Below, in pieces: positions 10,040-20,693 of a DNA stretch of 64,000 bases. Every line of letters begins with the position of its first letter. The first letter of the stretch is position 1. Source of the stretch: Rhizomys pruinosus (lineage: Eukaryota; Chordata; Mammalia; Rodentia; Spalacidae); contig VZQC01006589.1 in NCBI GenBank assembly GCA_009823505.1, positions 2,747,020 to 2,811,019 of the forward strand, read 5' to 3'. The position numbers were made by a program, and so were the translations under genes. The notes under the pieces are model-generated. The model saw only the letters and a list, made by a program, of their open reading frames with translations, had not been told where the DNA came from and searched no databases.

Positions 10040-10566
10040 GCCATGCTGAGTGTTTTCAACTGGAAGGGGTGAGAAGGAGCTCAGATGTGAAGTCTTTCTG
10101 AATTCTCCCCATCCTCCTTCCTCCCAGCTCACTGTCTCCCCCTGACAGGAGCCAGAAAACCAGAACCCTTCTTCTCCAAGGTGAGTCAGAGGAATTAGAA
10201 CTCTCCCCCAAAGCAAGCCATAAAACTTGGGGGTGGGGGCAGTCTCTCCATTCTCTCTTGAAGACCCTCATTCCAGACGGGTTCTGCCCTAGACCTGGAG
10301 GAAGGAAGCTACACAGAGCCCAGAAGGAATCTGGACAGGTCACTTCAAGTGTCCTCTTCCGCCAGTGACTACCAATCATATAGCTATATAGCTGTCCTTT
10401 CTTCCTCTGATCTAAGCATAAATTTAAATGTTTTTTCCTGGGTAGAGACTTCATGTCTGAAAGCTTTTGCATCCCATTAAATCTGATTAAACAATTTGAG
10501 TTGTCTTTCTCCTGCTAACCTGTACTTTGTTACAGGAGGGTTGGCTGTGATCCTCAACACAGATGT
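10040..10566 (+). mobile_element. LTR-like segment, unclassified
   Basis: A TATA-like cataaaac near 10220, attaaa signals near 10480-10490 and the downstream string tctttctcctgctaacctgtactttgttacagg are ordered like U3-R-U5 of an old ERV LTR. The outer boundaries are not defined. A 138-codon minus-strand open frame crosses it, with no recognised domain. Confidence 0.35.
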
Positions 10567-11055
10567 AGGAACTAATCACCCCTTGCCACCCTTTTGGTAA
10601 CAAATTAATTGCAAATTTTCACTGACTTCTCATCCACCCAATAATCCAATGTAGGTGTTCTTGGCCAATTAAGTGTCTCTTAGAGTAATCAACCAGCCCA
10701 TTATGTTTGAATTTGTGCCTATTTAAACTGGAAGTCCCATAGGCTAGGAATTCCATCAGTCCTGGGCAAACTCCTGTAACTCTCTATTAGGACTGGGGAG
10801 CCCTCTGCATCTAGTTAGTGAAAGGAAAAGAATGCAGAAAGCACATCTAATTCCTTTAAAAAAAAATGTCAACCCAAAAACAACACTCAGATTTCATGAT
10901 GGGATTGATGCAACTCCCTGGATGGAAGGGGCCTAGTGTTGGAAGTAGTTGGGTACAGGGTCTTGAAAGGGGGCAGTCCATATATTGAGTCAATCCTTAG
11001 CTATCTTTGCCAAAAAAGAAATTACCCAACATTATTCTATAACAGTTTGTTGCAC
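10567..11055. other. Unassigned non-repeat sequence
   Basis: No repeat or gene signal recognised. Confidence 0.35.
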
Positions 11056-11275
11056 AGTGTTAACGGTTAAGAGCACTGACTGTTCTTGAAGAGGACCCGA
11101 GTTCAATTTCCAGCACCCACATGGTGGCTAGCAACCATCAATAACTCCAGTTTCAGGGGAATCCCACACCCTCCTCTGGCCTGTGTGGGCATTACACAAC
11201 ACAGCTGTACTTACACACATGCAAGCAATGCACTCATACACACAAAATTTTTATTAAACTCTAAATAAAATGTTT
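11056..11275 (+). mobile_element. B2/B3 SINE, 5' truncated
   Basis: Starts inside the head (gttaacggttaagagcactg) and ends in an A/T-rich tail. It is moderately diverged. Confidence 0.85.
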
Positions 11276-11310
11276 AAAATAATCATTGATGAGAGGGTAC
11301 ATTATTATTT

Positions 11311-11461
11311 TGGGGGGGGTCTTTTTGAGACGGGGTCTCCCTTTAGCCCCAGCTGTCCTGGAACTCACTCTGTAGACCAGGCTGGCCTTGAACTCACAAA
11401 GATCTGCCTGCCTCTGCCTCCCGAATGCTAGGATTTAAAGGTGTGCCCCACCATGCCCAGC
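11311..11461 (-). mobile_element. B1 SINE
   Basis: Antisense full-length B1 preceded by a G run (gggggggg). Confidence 0.93.
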
Positions 11462-11463
11462 TG

Positions 11464-12024
11464 GTACATTAATTTTTTATCTTTGTGTGTGTGTTATGTG
11501 TGTTTATGTGAATGCAGGCATGCATGAGCCACATTGCTTGTGAGGAGGTCAGACAACCTTGGGTGTTGGTCCTTGCCTTCCACCTTGTTTGAGAGCAGGT
11601 CTCGCTTGCTGTTTGTTCCCCACTGTCTACACCAGGCTAGCCGGCCCTTGAGCTCTCAAGGATTTTCTTGCCTCTGTTTCCCATCTTGCCATAGGAGCAC
11701 TGGGATCATAGGCATGTACGATCAAGTCTGGCTTGATATGGACTCTGGGGATCCAAACTCAGGTCCTCACAACATGAACAGCAAGCCTTTTACCTTTTTT
11801 TTTTTTTTTATGTATCAATGTACTGTCTGCATGCAGGTTGGTGCACCCATGTCGTGCAATGCCTCGGAGGTCAGAAGAGGGCGTCGGATTCCCCTGGAAC
11901 TGGAGTTAAAGACGGTTCTTAGCTGCCATGTGGGTGCTGGGAATCAAACCCGGGTCGGCACTCTTAACCACTGAGCCATCTCTCCAGCCCCAAGCCTTTT
12001 ACCTTCTGAGCTATTTCCCTAGCC
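11464..12024 (-). mobile_element. Old composite rodent repeat, host of a B2/B3
   Basis: An antisense repeat with a tRNA-SINE-like edge (gtgaggaggtcagacaac), a B1-like core (caccaggctagccgg...ggagcactgggatcatagg) and an end cttctgagctatttccctagcc. The same arrangement recurs at 39180-39545 and 51690-52045. It is interrupted at 11797 by the younger B2/B3. Confidence 0.55.
11797..11990 (-). mobile_element. B2/B3 SINE with internal deletion
   Basis: Antisense copy flanked by caagccttttacctt duplications at about 11782 and 11991. About 16 bases around the B-box region (ctctgcaagagcagt in other copies) are missing between cccgggtc and ggcactc. Confidence 0.93.
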
Positions 12025-12239
12025 TATGGAGTACATTGTTTTAATAGTTACTCCTTAAAAAAAAAAAAGTGGACAAGACTCCATACTTGAAGAGATGTCC
12101 CTAATGTAAAATCATTTCTTTGAAAAAGGAAACCAAGAGCACCATTCTCATCTACCTAGGTGTTTTTGGAGAGTGGTAGGGGTCTCACATGTTCCACTCG
12201 GCTCCAAAGTCCCCAGGCTCTAGGTAATTCCAAAGATGA

Positions 12240-12402
12240 ATGCCGGGCATGGTGGTGCACACCTTTAATCCTAGCACTTGGGAGGCAGAGGCAGGCGGAT
12301 CTTTGTGAGTTCAAAGCCAGCCTGGTCTACAGAGTGAGCTCCAGGCTAGCTGGGACTTAAAGGGAGACCCTGTCTCCAAAATAACAAAAAAAAAAAAAAA
12401 AG
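12240..12402 (+). mobile_element. B1 SINE
   Basis: Full-length B1 with an A16 tail. Short aaagatga repeats on either side may be its target duplication. Confidence 0.93.
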
Positions 12403-12632
12403 ATGAGCTCTGCCCCATGCAGTTGCTGATTTGACTCATTAGTGTCTGATGCTCTGTGTCCTAACAAAACTGTGACAGAGTCAAACACTTCCACACAGCA
12501 GATAGAGGTGTTCCCTCTGAGTTTGAATCTGAAATCAAATTCTAAAACATCTAGCAGTAAAGGAAGTTGCCCCCAAAGAATCCTACCAGGCTCTGGTCAC
12601 TTTTAGCAACAATAAAAAAAAGTTTAATTTCA
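12403..12632. other. Unassigned sequence
   Basis: Nothing recognised. Confidence 0.35.
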
Positions 12633-12785
12633 GCCAGGCATAATGGCACACACTTTTAATCTGAGCACTTGGGAGGCAGAGGCAGGTGGATCTCTGTGAG
12701 TTCATGGCCACCCTGGTCTACATAGAGAGTTCCAGGCTCACTGGGCCTACAGGGAGCAAGTGTCTCAAAAAGACCAAAAAGAAAA
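12633..12785 (+). mobile_element. B1 SINE, diverged
   Basis: Runs from cagccaggcataatggcacac to gtctcaaaaagaccaaaaag. Confidence 0.88.
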
Positions 12786-12799
12786 TTTAAAATTGACAA

Positions 12800-12902
12800 G
12801 CATGCCCACGGTGATGTAGCACACCTGTAATCCCCAGGAGGAAGAAGCAAAAGAATCAGGAGTTCAAGACAGCTTGGGATATATAAGACCCTGTCTCAAA
12901 AG
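12800..12902 (+). mobile_element. B1/PB1-like fragment
   Basis: Contains tgatgtagcacacctgtaatcccc, aggagttcaagacagcttggg and agaccctgtctcaaaag, so it is an old B1-family copy. Confidence 0.65.
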
Positions 12903-13077
12903 TATAGTTATATTAGACAAAAGATATAATATGGTTTATATTTGTCTATTTCAAAATGTTTAATGTTTACTATTTATATATAATATAAACATTATATTTG
13001 TATGTTTATAACAAAAGAGAGAGAGAGAAATAAATTGAATGAAACAGAATGAGAATGAATTTTCTCTGTCCTTCAGG

Positions 13078-13156
13078 GTGTGTGTCTACATGTGTGCACA
13101 GGTGTGTGTATATGTATGTCTATGTATATTGTGTGTATGTGTCTGTGTGTGTGTTG
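13078..13156. repeat. GT-rich low-complexity sequence
   Basis: Imperfect (GT/GTAT)n. Confidence 0.85.
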
Positions 13157-13199
13157 CTGGGGACATCTTCATACATTAATAAATCAAAGATGTTCTTTT

Positions 13200-13428
13200 T
13201 TAATTTTTTTAGTTTTATTTATTTATTATATATATGAATGTACTGTCTGAATGTAGGTTGGTGCACCCGTGTGGTGCAATAACGCAGAGGTCAGAAGAGG
13301 GTGTTGGAGTCCCCTGGAACTGGAGTTAAAGACGGTTCTCAGCCACCAAGTGGGTGCTGGGGATCGAACCCAGGTCCTCTGCAAGAGCAGTCAGTGCTCT
13401 TAACCACTAAGGCCATCTCTCCAGCCCC
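13200..13428 (-). mobile_element. B2/B3 SINE
   Basis: Antisense copy without the 17-bp duplication. The repeat aaagatgttctt appears at 13187 and again at 13830, so the three B2/B3 pieces between share one original insertion site. Confidence 0.93.
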
Positions 13429-13470
13429 TTTTTTAATTTTTTAAAGGCATTTTATTTATTAGTTTTCTTT

Positions 13471-13625
13471 TCTTTTTTTTTTAATTTTATTTATTTCTGT
13501 TTGTGTATAAATGTACTGTCTGCATGCAAGTCTGTGCACCCGTGTCGTGCAATGCCGCGGAGGTCAGAAGAGGGTTTCGGATTCCCCTGGAGCTGGAGTT
13601 CTCCTGGAATTGGAGTCCTAGATGG
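13471..13625 (-). mobile_element. B2/B3 SINE, 17-bp duplication subfamily, chimeric
   Basis: The antisense tail-side half carries the doublet (gagctggagttctcctggaattggagt). At about 13625 it switches to the tail of another B2/B3. The head half is absent. Confidence 0.88.
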
Positions 13626-13828
13626 TTTCTATGTATGAGTGTATTGCCTACATGTATGAAGGTGCGACCATGTCATGCACTGCCCGTAGAGGTCAGAAGA
13701 GGGCATCAGATCCCCTGGAACTGGAGCTGTGAGTGGTTGTTAGCCATCATGTGGGTGCTGGGAACCAAATCCAGGTCCTCTGCAAGAGGAGTCAGTGTTC
13801 TTAACTGCTGAGCCATCTCTCCAGCCCC
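13626..13828 (-). mobile_element. B2/B3 SINE, older copy
   Basis: Antisense copy from atgtatgagtgtattgcc to ccatctctccagccccc, joined directly to the truncated copy before it. Confidence 0.9.
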
Positions 13829-13974
13829 CAAAGATGTTCTTGTTTCTTAAAAAATAAAAAGGAAAAACTAGTTTGAAAGCTCCAAGTTACTATGCACACA
13901 GAAAGCATTGTTACTGGTGGAAAAAAAATACCCCCCAAAGTGAAATTGCCCAGAGTTAAAAAAGTGTACTAGCA

Positions 13975-14226
13975 GGGCTGGAGAAATGGCCTAGCGGTTA
14001 AGAGCACCAACTGCTCTTGCAGAGGACCCGGGTTTGATCCCCAGCACCCACATGGCGGCCAAGAACCGTTTGAAACTCCAATTCCAGGAGAACTCCAGGT
14101 CCAGGGGAATCCGACACCCTCTTCTGACCTCCGCAGCATTACACGACACGGGTGCACAAACTTGCATGCAGCAGTACATTCATACACATACAGAAATAAA
14201 TAAAATTAATAAAAAAATTTTTTTAA
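13975..14226 (+). mobile_element. B2/B3 SINE, 17-bp duplication subfamily
   Basis: Full-length with the doublet aactccaattccaggag/aactccaggtccagggg. Flanked by imperfect aagtgtactagca/aagtatattagca duplications. Confidence 0.95.
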
Positions 14227-14246
14227 GTATATTAGCAAACATTGAT

Positions 14247-14368
14247 ATAAACTGATGAGATGGCTCGTCCAGTAAAGCATCAACTCCTGAAAATGGTCCT
14301 CTCATGTCCACATGTGCACCATGGCCTGTACACACACACACACACACAAAGTAAAACAAAATAAACTC
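14247..14368 (+). mobile_element. B2-superfamily SINE, diverged
   Basis: The head ctgatgagatggctcgtccag and a short CA tail at 14331-14349 identify a decayed tRNA-derived SINE. Confidence 0.65.
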
Positions 14369-14413
14369 AATTCATTTTACAGTTTCCCAGTTCTAAGTAA
14401 ATATATAAATATA

Positions 14414-14566
14414 GCCAGGCGTGGTGGCGCACGCCTTTGATCCTAGCACTTGGGAGACAAAAGCAGGCGGATCTTTGTGAGTTCAAGGCCAGCCTGGTCT
14501 ACAGAGTGAGTTCTAGGCCAGCTGGGGCTACAGAGAGACCCTGTCTCAAAAAGACAAAAAAAATAC
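14414..14566 (+). mobile_element. B1 SINE
   Basis: Full-length copy flanked by ataaatat-containing direct repeats. Confidence 0.94.
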
Positions 14567-14825
14567 ATAAATATATCTCACAATACATAGCTAAATTATT
14601 GGAACTGGATTGCTTCTAGCACTTTCTGTTACTTTCAAGTTCAGCAAACAGGGATTTCAATATTTTTTAATTAAAATAATTTAACATTTTCCTTTGACTA
14701 TTAAATATAGTAACTAATTTTTTAACTTTGTATTTCCTTCACATTATGAATAATCTGTAATTTGCCTCCCAAGCAAAAGTAAGCTTTACAAGAATCTGAG
14801 TGTGGTAAAAAGTATGTTAATCTAC
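14567..14825. other. Unassigned AT-rich sequence
   Basis: Nothing recognised. Confidence 0.35.
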
Positions 14826-15260
14826 CGTAATCCCAAGGACTCAAGGCGCTGAGATGGAGCTGGTGATCCCAGGACTCAAGATGCTGAGATAGAGCCCGTG
14901 ATCCCAGGACTCAGGATGCTGAGATAGAGCTGGTGATCCCAGCACTCAAGATGGTGAGATGGAGCCTGTGAGCCCAGGACTCAGGATGCTGAGATGGAGC
15001 CGGTGATCCCAGCACTCAAGATGCTGAGATGGAGCCCGTGAGCCCAGGACTCAGGATGCTGAGATGGAGCCTGTGATCCCAGGACTCAAGATGCTGAGAT
15101 GGAGCCCGTGAGCCCAGCACTCAAGATGCTGAGATGGAGCTGGTGATCCCAGCACTCAAGATGCTGAGATGGAGCTGGTGATCCCAGCACTCAAGATGCT
15201 GAGATGGAGCTGGTGATCCCAGCTCTTAAGCTGCTGAGATGGAACTGCTGATCCCAGAAC
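14826..15260. repeat. 35-bp minisatellite, about 12 units
   Basis: Unit ggagctggtgatcccagcac followed by tcaagatgctgagat. Units differ mainly at c/tggtg versus cctgtg, gatccc versus gagccc, and agcactcaa versus aggactcag. The core gatcccagcactca...gctgag resembles part of a B1/B4 SINE. The array is flanked by unit remnants, not by a SINE body. Confidence 0.95.
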
Positions 15261-15269
15261 TTTTTGGAG

Positions 15270-15545
15270 AAAAAAAAAAAATTAAAGGGAACAACAGCAA
15301 CAAAAAGACTTGCTCAAAGAACTTACCCATACAGTAAACTTCTGCATCAAAAAAGTTTAAAAAAAAAAAAAAGACTTGAGAAAAAGATACAAGACAGGAC
15401 TTAACATGTATGGCAGAATGCATGAGTACAGAGGTAGGGCATGGATGGGGGGGTCAGGCATAAATTTGATTAAGAAATATTGTATGAAATGCAAAAAAAA
15501 CTCAATAAGAAAATTAAGGAAAAAAAGTCAAAAAAATGTAATTGA
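15270..15545 (-). repeat. Unclassified dispersed repeat, copy B
   Basis: Reverse complement shares cattctgccatacatgt, a following T-rich segment and ttgttccct with 8800-9140. It is A-rich on the plus strand. Confidence 0.5.
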
Positions 15546-15780
15546 GCATTAACATCTCATCATGTAAAAAAAAGTATGTTAATCTAAAACAACATAAACA
15601 ATGTAAAGGTTCTCAGTTCAGGACACACTTTTCTTCTAACTTATCTATCCTCCCAGACAGTATTTTCTTGTAAGCAAATGAAAGCACTGAGATTTAGAAG
15701 CTTCCTCTGACTATAACTTGGGACATATGGTTTTACTTTTACTAAAATTGATCTAGCTCATATAAATATTAACATACTAT

Positions 15781-15938
15781 TTTTTTTTTTTTTTTGGTCT
15801 TTTCAAGACAGGGTCTCCCTATAGCCCCAGCTGTCCTGGAACTCACTCTGTAGACCAGGCTGGCCTTGAACTCACAAAGATCCGCCTGCCTCTGCCTCCC
15901 GAGTGGTAGGATTAAAGGCGTACGCCACCACGCCCAGC
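15781..15938 (-). mobile_element. B1 SINE
   Basis: Antisense full-length copy. The repeat aacatactatt lies on both sides (about 15771 and 15958). Confidence 0.94.
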
Positions 15939-15981
15939 TATTTCTTTTTTTTTTTAAACATACTATTTCTAAAAACAGCGT

Positions 15982-16144
15982 GGGGCTGGAAAGATGGCTC
16001 AGTGGTTAAGAGCAGTTGCTGCTCTTGTATAGAGGACCTGAGGTTGGTTCCCGGCAGCCAGTTCAGATGCCTCATCATCACCTATAATTCCAGTTCCAGG
16101 GGATCTGACATCCTCTTCTGATCTCCAAGAGTACCTACATACAT

Positions 16145-16180
<36 letters not shown>
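15982..16180 (+). mobile_element. B2/B3 SINE with (CA)n tail
   Basis: The head ggggctggaaagatggctcagtgg is followed by the body and a CA run at 16147-16179. Confidence 0.9.
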
Positions 16181-16183
<3 letters not shown>

Positions 16184-16269
16184 CAAAATATAGTGTAACA
16201 TATTTACATCACATTTTGATTGTCAAAAGCATAGTATTTAAGTTATAAATGTCTAATGTGAGTATTCTT

Positions 16270-16495
16270 TTTCTAATTTTTTTTATTTATTCTTGTATGT
16301 GTATGAATGTACTTTCTGCATGTAGGTTTGTGCACCCGTGTCATGCAGTGCTTTGGAGGTCAGAAGAGGGCATCGGATTCCCCTGGAACTGGAGTTTAAA
16401 AGGGTTCTCAGCCGCCATGTGGGTTCTGGGGATCGAACCCGGGTCCTCTGCAAGGGCAGTCGTTGCTCTTAACCACTAGGCCATCTCTCCAGCCC
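16270..16495 (-). mobile_element. B2/B3 SINE
   Basis: Antisense full-length copy without the duplication. Flanked by gtgagtattctt at about 16258 and 16500. Confidence 0.95.
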
Positions 16496-16715
16496 TAAAG
16501 TGAGTATTCTTACATGGAAAAAGCAGACAACCACAGTTCATCTTGTTTGAAAGAAATGGTTGCTTTAAAAATGACTTTTAAAAATATTCTCCTTCTGTTC
16601 CACATTGAAGCTTTTCATTTGAACTAAAACTTGCCTAAAGCATGTAAATAAAAAACAGTGGCAGATCTTTCCATGTGATTTGCCAAAGGGGTGTTAAGAA
16701 ATTTCTCTATGGGGT

Positions 16716-16766
<51 letters not shown>

Positions 16767-17103
16767 GAAAAAAAAAGTGCTAAGTTGCTAAAGGAAATTA
16801 AAATGGAGGGGAAAAATTGAATTCTACAGCATCCAGTTTTTAAACAATTTTTCTGAACCCTACATATGAAAGTACACTGAAATGGCGTCTTTTAAATGGA
16901 AACATCTACTATACACTCAAGTGAGGGCCTTGAAAGGAGAAAAATTTTAAGGCAGGAAAACTAGTTGTTTGAAGGACTTTTCATAGTGGGGAGGAGAGAG
17001 CCTTTGAAATTTTTCTCATATTTTTATTATAAAATCATAATTAAATCATAGACTATTCAGAAAGGAAAGGAAGAGAGGCATGAAGAAAAAAGGGAGAAAA
17101 GGA
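16496..17103. other. Unassigned sequence with a (GT)n run
   Basis: Contains a 50-bp GT microsatellite at 16714-16763. The rest is AT-rich and unassigned. Confidence 0.4.
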
Positions 17104-17184
17104 GGAGAGGAAGGAAGGAAGGAAGGAAGGAAGGAAGGAAGGAAGGAAGGAAGGAAGGAAGGAAGGAAGGAAGGAAGGAAGAAA

Positions 17185-17222
<38 letters not shown>

Positions 17223-17224
17223 AA

Positions 17225-17295
<71 letters not shown>
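17104..17295. repeat. (GGAA)n(GAAA)n polypurine tract
   Basis: About 80 bases of GGAA repeats are followed by about 110 bases of GAAA repeats on the plus strand. The open frames called across it on both strands are composition artefacts. Confidence 0.97.
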
Positions 17296-18083
17296 CCCGG
17301 TCCAGGACCCAAACAACCACTGTTATCACTTTGGTGAGTTTCCTTTAGTTCTTTGGAAAACAACTGACTCCTAAAGGACTTTCATGTTCCTGAGAAGTGG
17401 CTAGAGTTTGGGATGTTAAAGAACAATTGGTATTCATTTATTTTGTTTTTCAAAATCCACAAGAGACGAGGACCTTTGATATTCTGCCTGAGCAACAGGT
17501 AAAAGAGGGCCATGTTAGCTAGCCCAGTGGAGGGCTGATAGACCCCTCAGCATTTGAAAGCCCCACAGGCAGCTCCAGCCTTCTAAAATGGAGATGAACT
17601 ACCTCCAATCCCAAATCTGGCTTCCTCCCTAATCCTCACCAAAGATTATCACCCAATCAATTACCATATTCATTTCATTCAGCCTTTCACACAGGGTTTT
17701 GCACTGTGGCCTTACAGAGAGCCATTGTCCCCATGAGAAAAGAAACTGGCCTTCTCTGAATGCATGGCAGGATCCCTGAGCTATGGAGAGATACATGCCA
17801 AGTGTCTTCTCTATACCCAGACAATTGTACCACTCTGGTGCTTGCAGCTTGACAAGCTAAGGTCTAGATACCATGGAGAAAGCCTGAGACCAGTTTTCTC
17901 TCCAGGCTGAGATGGACACAGAGAGTCAGACAGGACAGAATGAGTGTGGTAACAACCCATGGGACTGGGGATGGCCTGGAAAAATAAAACTAGCCACTTG
18001 GGAATTCAGAGCCTTCAAAATAGCCTTATGAGGGTATTGAAAATGAGTCTCAGTATCTTTCCCAAACAACAATAGTGAGGTCT
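17296..18083. other. Unassigned non-repeat sequence
   Basis: About 790 bases without a young repeat or coding signal. It could be old unique sequence. Confidence 0.4.
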
Positions 18084-18213
18084 GGGCCAAGGTGACAGCT
18101 TACAGGTAAAGGTGCTTGCCTCCAAGCCTGACAACCTGAGCACCACATGGTGGAAGGAAAAAACTCCCGAAAGTTGTTCTCTGACCTCCACAGCAGTGCA
18201 GAGGCACATGGGT

Positions 18214-18251
<38 letters not shown>

Positions 18252-18300
18252 ACGCACACTGAATGAATAAATTAATTGATAAATAAATTAGAAAGTGTAA
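18084..18300 (+). mobile_element. B2-superfamily SINE, diverged, with (CA)n
   Basis: Body gtaaaggtgcttgcctccaagcctgac, then acatggtggaagg and ttctctgacctccac, then CA repeats at 18215-18249 and an AAAT-like tail. Confidence 0.85.
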
Positions 18301-18548
18301 TTTTTAAAATTTTTTTTAAGAAAATTGAGGTTTGCTGATATCCAATCATTACAATCCAAACAACATTAGGACCGGGATTCCAGACATCTAAATCCTGTAC
18401 GTGCTTGTTGACTGCCTATTTTCAGTAAGCTTTCAACAGGCAATGATATTGGTTAAACATGTCGGGGGAGCTGTATGCTAAAAGTACAGGTGTACAAGGA
18501 TATCTGCATGAAAATCGCCTTATGTAACCCTATCTTGCATTGAGATTC

Positions 18549-18776
18549 TTTTTATTATTTTTATTCTATGTGAATGAGTATATTGCCTGCATGTATGTAT
18601 ATAAGTGTACCTGTGACATACAATGCCCTTGGAGGTCAGAAGAGGGTGTTGGATCCTCTAGAACTGGAGTTTTGGAAGGTTGTTAGCCACCATGTGGGTG
18701 CTAGAAACCTTGGGAACCAAAGTCAGGTCCTCTGCAAGAGCAGCCTGTCCTCTTAACATCTGAGCCACCAGCCCCT
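18549..18776 (-). mobile_element. B2/B3 SINE
   Basis: Antisense copy flanked by ttgcattgagattctt and ttgcatagagattctta duplications. Confidence 0.93.
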
Positions 18777-19332
18777 TGCATAGAGATTCTTATTGATGGG
18801 TCCAGGAAATTCGTTGCCAAATCCTTATCCTCATCTTTATCTCTTTCCTATTTCCTTACAGAGATTACCCTTTCTCTTGTAAAATTCATTAAGTCCTTAG
18901 TTTGTAATGAAATGTACTAAACATTCACAGAGGTCTAAGTACAGGTCATGGACTTTCAGTAGGGAGAAGAGATCACCACACATTGATGGAGCCTGGCCCC
19001 AATCTACCATTCTACCTTTGTGTCTAAGGAATGAGGATTCCCAGAACGACCTGCCCATTGACTCTTCTTCCAACTTTCCCTCCTGTCAAGAAAAAAAGAA
19101 AAAAAAATTTTTTTTTTTCCTAAAAGGTTGGGGGGAGGTTCATCATGAACCATAGCGATTGTATCTGAGGACTTAGAAAGATTTTTCATACTCACACAAT
19201 CAGAAATGCTTTCCCATGAAGTTATCTGATCTGCATCTGTTCTCTTAGACAACTGAATATCTACAGCTGTGTCTCAGAAGTCCTTCCTCTGTCCTTAGCT
19301 CATAGAATTTATAGTATTTACAGAACAGCTAC
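18777..19332. other. Unassigned sequence
   Basis: Nothing recognised apart from an A/T homopolymer junction at about 19089-19121. Confidence 0.35.
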
Positions 19333-19728
19333 TGTCATGGTTGACTTCTGTTGTCAACTTGACAAACCTGGAAAAAAGGATCCTCAACTGGGGAATTTCC
19401 TCTACGGGATCAGCCTATGGCCATATGTGTAAAGTATTCTCTTTATTGTTGAGCAATATGGGAAGGCCTAGCCCACTATGGGTGGTACTACCCCTGAGCA
19501 GGTGGTCCTGGGTTTTATACGGCTGAGTACAGGCCAGAGGAGCAAGTCTGTAAGTTCCTCCATGGTCTCTGCTTCAATTCCTGCCTCCAGGTTCCTGCCT
19601 GCTTCGGCTCCTGCCCTGGCTTCCCTCAAGGATGGGTTCTTGTCCGATGTAAGCCAAATAACCCCTTCCCTCCTCAAATTGGTTTTGGTCAGTGTTTTAT
19701 CATAGCAATAGACAAGCTAACTAATACA
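19333..19728 (+). mobile_element. MaLR-type LTR (MT-like), sense
   Basis: A 396-bp element from tgtcatgg to ctaataca. It contains gtcaacttgac, a TATA-like tttatacgg near 19514 and a degenerate poly(A) signal in gccaaataacccc. Flanking pentamers (gctac, ggtgc) do not match well, so the target duplication has decayed or the ends are off by a base or two. Confidence 0.8.
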
Positions 19729-19937
19729 GGTGCATAATGCCAGGCTCTGCTAAATGATGGGGGTGGGGGTCTGGAGAGATGGCTTAGTGCTTAAGAGCAC
19801 TGATTGCTCTTGCAAAGGATCTGAGTTTGGCTCCCATCACCCACATGGTGACTAACAACCATCTATAACTCCAGTTCTTGGGGATCCACCCGCCTTTTTT
19901 GACCTCCACAGGCATTGTATAATACAGCTGTACTTAA

Positions 19938-20170
19938 GGGGCTGGAGAGATGGCCTAGTGGTTAAGAGCACCGACTGCTCTTGCAGAGGACCTGGGTTTG
20001 ATCCCCAGCACCCACATGGCGGCTGAAAAACGTCTTTAACTCCATTTCCAGGGGAATCCGACACCCTCTTCTGACCTCTGCGGCATTGCATAACACAGGT
20101 GCACAAACCTACATGCAGACAGTACATTCATATACATACGAAAATAAATAAAATTTAAAAAAAAAAAAAC
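19938..20170 (+). mobile_element. B2/B3 SINE, nested copy 1
   Basis: Full-length without the duplication, ending in an A-rich tail. It is followed by about 40 bases of B2-tail-like sequence before the next copy. Confidence 0.93.
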
Positions 20171-20215
20171 AGATGTAGAGAAACTAAAATAAATCTTTAA
20201 AACAATACAGCTGTG

Positions 20216-20453
20216 GGGCCTGGAGAGATGGCCTAGCGGTTAAGAGCGCGACCGCTCTTACAGAGGATCCGGGTTCGATCCCCAGCACCCACATGGCGGC
20301 TGAGAACTATCTGAAACTCCAATTCCAGGAGAACTCCAGTTCCAGGGGAATCTGACACCCTCTTCTGACCTCCGCGGCATTGCACGACACGGGTGCACAA
20401 ACTTGCATGCAGACAGTACATTCATACACATACAGAAATAAATAAAATTTAAA
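20216..20453 (+). mobile_element. B2/B3 SINE, nested copy 2, duplication subfamily
   Basis: Carries the 17-bp doublet. Flanked by aatacagctgt on both sides (about 20205 and 20454). Confidence 0.95.
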
Positions 20454-20693
20454 AAAATACAGCTGTACTTAAATACATGCAGGCAAAACACTCACATACA
20501 TAAAATAAACATAAATAAATATATTTTTAATGATTCGCACCTATGAAAAGCTTAATCCTGTCAGAGAGGGAGGCTAGCATTAATCAAATAATAACAGATT
20601 TTATTAGAGGAGTCATAGGGTGTTTTGAAGATGTATTTGACAAGCCTGACCAACTAAAGATGAGGACATGTCCCAAAGAAAATGATATATTGG

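Larger units (their letters stand above)
19768..20526 (+). mobile_element. Host B2/B3 SINE split by two later copies
   Basis: The head and body are at 19768-19937. The tail resumes at about 20456 (atacagctgtacttaaatac) and runs to the AAAT-rich end. Two further B2/B3 copies lie between. Confidence 0.85.

Noticed and set aside
17046..17363. Serine/phenylalanine/leucine-rich frames
   Set aside because: They read the GGAA/GAAA microsatellite.
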